Shown here piece after piece: positions 62,203-64,000 of a DNA stretch of 64,000 bases; within the stretch, counting starts at the first letter, position 1, and each line of letters opens with the position of its first letter. Under the pieces are notes generated by a model. That model was not told the DNA's origin. It did not search any database and saw only the letters and a program-made list of their open reading frames with translations. The DNA is from Chitinophagaceae bacterium (lineage in GTDB: Bacteria; Bacteroidota; Bacteroidia; Chitinophagales; Chitinophagaceae), in NCBI GenBank assembly GCA_016710165.1, contig JADJLJ010000005.1, forward strand, positions 1-64,000, given 5' to 3'. A program made the position numbers and the translations under genes.

Positions 62203-62835
62203 TCAGCCTGTTTTTTTCAGTTCTTTCAGTTTATCCAGGTAATGCATCACTTCTTCATCACTTACCTGTTCAAAGTCTTCATAAAAAGCACCTACCCCGT
62301 AAAAATCTTCGGGTATTAAAACGGCCACCACTTCATCCACTTCTTTTTCCAGTTTTTGAACCGCAGTTTCCGAGGCCACCGGGACACCGATCACGATCTT
62401 AGCCGGATTACTTTTTCGCAACACATTCACCGTACCCAGCAGTGTATTGCCGGTGGCAATGCCGTCGTCGATCACAATGACCGTCTTCCCTTCGAGTTTT
62501 TCCGGTTCTTTATCACCCATGAAACGGGCATGCATCTCCTTCAGCCTGCTGCGGATGCGTTGTAATTCCTGTTCGATATATTCTTCGGTAACACCCTCAT
62601 GCGGCACTACAAAATGATCGGTAAGGCTTGCTGCGCCAATTGCATATTCTTTATTCATCGGGTGGCCGATCTTTTTGGTCAGTATTACTTCTACCGGCAA
62701 GCCCAGTTCCCGGGCAACGGCATAAGCAACCGGCATACCTCCCCTGGGAACTGCCAATACAATTCCGGGATCGTTCTTATACTTTTTCAGTTTGGCTGCC
62801 AGTAATAAACCTGCTTCCAGTCTGTCGTGAAACAT
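62203..62835 (-). CDS. Phosphoribosyltransferase-family protein
   Basis: 210 residues. PRPP-binding motif TVIVIDDGIATGNTLL (about 114-129), plus VLAVPRGGMPVAYAVARELGLPVEVILTKKIGHP. This is the PRTase group often fused to or next to dienelactone hydrolase or erythromycin-esterase domains in stress loci. Substrate unknown. Here it is separate from the hydrolase (next gene upstream, 21 bp). Confidence 0.88.
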   Translation of the reverse strand: MFHDRLEAGLLLAAKLKKYKNDPGIVLAVPRGGMPVAYAVARELGLPVEVILTKKIGHPMNKEYAIGAASLTDHFVVPHEGVTEEYIEQELQRIRSRLKEMHARFMGDKEPEKLEGKTVIVIDDGIATGNTLLGTVNVLRKSNPAKIVIGVPVASETAVQKLEKEVDEVVAVLIPEDFYGVGAFYEDFEQVSDEEVMHYLDKLKELKKTG

Positions 62836-62856
62836 AAAATTTACTTTTTCTCATTC

Positions 62857-63498
62857 TTACCCGGCCAGGTGTTTTTCAAACCAGTTGCCAGCGAGTTCAG
62901 AAACAATTTCCATTTTCCCGGGTTCCTCAAACAAATGTGTTGCTCCTTCTACCAACTCCAGTTTTTTTTCACATTGCAGTTTTGCATACGCTTTCTTATT
63001 CATTTCCACTACTTCGTGATCCAGGCTGCCCACGATCAACAGGGTAGGAGCCTGTACACTGGGTAAAACATCTATTGCCAGGTCAGGCCTGCCTCCCCTG
63101 GAAACCACGGCAGCTATCTGCGGCAGGTATGCAGCAGCCCTCAGGGCAGAGGCAGCGCCCGTGCTGGCGCCAAAATAGCCGATGCGGCATTCTTTTACAG
63201 CAGGAAGTCCTTCCAGCCATTCAGTCGCACCGGCCAGTCTTTTGGAAAGTAAATTGATATCAAACCGGTTGGAATAATCTTCGTCTTCTTCCTCTGTCAG
63301 CAGGTCAAACAATAATGTTCCGATATTTTTCCCTTGCAGGTAACTTGCCACCTGCCGGTTGCGGCTGCTGAACCGGCTGCTGCCGCTTCCGTGTGAAAAA
63401 ATAACAATGGCATTTGCCTTCAGCGGGATGATCAATTCCCCCTGTACCGTTACATTGCCAAGCGGAATGTCTGTTTCCCTGTTAAGACGAAAATCCAT
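62857..63498 (-). CDS. Dienelactone-hydrolase-like alpha/beta hydrolase
   Basis: 213 residues. IVIFSHGSGSSRFSSRNR (oxyanion loop), CRIGYFGASTGAASALRAA with nucleophile Ser in GASTG, LLIVGSLDHEVV (Asp) and GATHLFEEPG (His). Co-transcribed with the PRTase. It likely acts in the cytoplasm; substrate unknown. Confidence 0.9.
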   Translation of the reverse strand: MDFRLNRETDIPLGNVTVQGELIIPLKANAIVIFSHGSGSSRFSSRNRQVASYLQGKNIGTLLFDLLTEEEDEDYSNRFDINLLSKRLAGATEWLEGLPAVKECRIGYFGASTGAASALRAAAYLPQIAAVVSRGGRPDLAIDVLPSVQAPTLLIVGSLDHEVVEMNKKAYAKLQCEKKLELVEGATHLFEEPGKMEIVSELAGNWFEKHLAG

Positions 63499-63508
63499 TT
63501 TTAATTTT

Positions 63509-64000
63509 TTATCCGGGTATTACGATGGGCGCCCGGGCATTGATGTTTATCTCGTGTTCGGCCAGTTGAGTCAGCCGGTCGTCGATCTGTTTTTCATTCA
63601 CTTCCGCTTCATGAAATACGGCTGCCTGTTGTTCGGTACCTACTACTTTGGCAAATGCAGCTGCCGTGCCATAGGTACTTATTTTAAAATGGTTAATGGC
63701 CTGTATGCTCGCCAGCAGGCAGGCATCTTTTATTTCAACGTCTGAGCAACCGGAAAGTTTTTCTTCCGTGTCTTCAATAAAGGCTCTCATTACCCGGTTT
63801 GTAACGCTGAGCGAAGTGATATGCTCTTCATCAAGAAAGACCTCCAGTTTTTGTATATGCTCTTCTACGTACAAAAGATACCGCTGCAGCACCGTTTTAA
63901 GTTTTAGCGAGCCCGCTTTATTTATCCATTCCGGTAATTTGTTCTTTAACTGCACTTCTGCACTGGTGAACTTACGGGCATCATCATCCAGCAGGTTGCG
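63509..64000 (-). CDS. YciE/DUF892 ferritin-like protein, cut by the window edge
   Basis: The frame runs to the right edge; the visible start is RNLLDDDARKFTSAEVQLKNKLPEW, so the Met is probably just outside. DUF892 fold: helical bundle with metal-binding Glu/His candidates (YLLYVEEHIQKLEVF, CLLASIQAINHFKISTYGTA). Members are stress-induced and bind a di-iron site. It lies 10 bp upstream of the hydrolase in the same direction. Confidence 0.88.
   Translation of the reverse strand, partial: RNLLDDDARKFTSAEVQLKNKLPEWINKAGSLKLKTVLQRYLLYVEEHIQKLEVFLDEEHITSLSVTNRVMRAFIEDTEEKLSGCSDVEIKDACLLASIQAINHFKISTYGTAAAFAKVVGTEQQAAVFHEAEVNEKQIDDRLTQLAEHEININARAPIVIPG

Overview
The window looks like a chromosomal segment of a Bacteroidota bacterium, most likely from the Chitinophagaceae or a close relative. 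The evidence is a one-protein hybrid two-component regulator (HTCS), a Bacteroidota-type arginine operon with an acylornithine carbamoyltransferase, a GH3-family protein, a TonB-like transducer, TAnnTTTG-type promoter boxes and a tmRNA whose tag reads GNTSYAMAA. No phage, plasmid, transposase or CRISPR locus is visible. The segment is mostly housekeeping DNA, unusually rich in short repeats.

Layout. 1-4.8 kb: degraded or small genes (RBBP9-like remnant, small secreted protein, FKBP lipoprotein, DUF2200, GNAT, membrane protein) in repeat-rich DNA. 5-13.3 kb (minus strand): purE, a four-helix-bundle protein, a TolC/RND/membrane-fusion efflux operon, and purK fused to a GIY-YIG domain. 13.4-21.5 kb: a 22-bp tandem repeat, hppD, an L,D-transpeptidase, aspartate kinase, fbp, GNAT, an ABC ATPase, a secreted FKBP, a DinB-family protein and a NUDIX hydrolase. 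21.7-30.5 kb: the HTCS, a divergent secreted protein, an AmpG-like MFS permease, folC and a TonB-like protein. 30.7-36.7 kb: a Cys-rich secreted protein, yggS and three secreted proteins of unknown function. 36.9-43 kb: acyl-CoA dehydrogenase, the clpS-aat N-end-rule pair, tRNA-Val, mtaB, a DUF4258 protein and a GH3 protein. 43.1-51.8 kb: a complete arginine operon (GNAT acyltransferase, argG, argC, argD, argF', argB, argE, argH), preceded by a short Arg-rich reading frame. 51.8-56.4 kb: dxr, rseP and a MutS-like ATPase. 56.5-57.1 kb: a truncated copy of the tmRNA 5' end and the real ssrA. 57.1-64 kb: a stress or dormancy-like cluster (PfkB kinase, FtsH, nitroreductase, three small proteins including an HPF-like one, phosphoribosyltransferase, dienelactone hydrolase, YciE-like protein).

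Two cross-cutting patterns stand out. First, several families of short repeats sit inside or at the very start of conserved genes: a GC-rich hairpin element in argG, argB, argH and mtaB; 7-mer arrays in purE, yggS and argB; and a CCTGAGCG..CGAAGG element at the GIY-YIG/purK junction. Second, at least six genes carry single-base frameshifts, nearly all explained by a homopolymer shortened by one base. This pattern fits consensus sequencing error better than true gene decay, so the genes concerned (1483-1985, acrB-like, FKBP, ftsH and others) are described as frameshifted rather than confidently dead.
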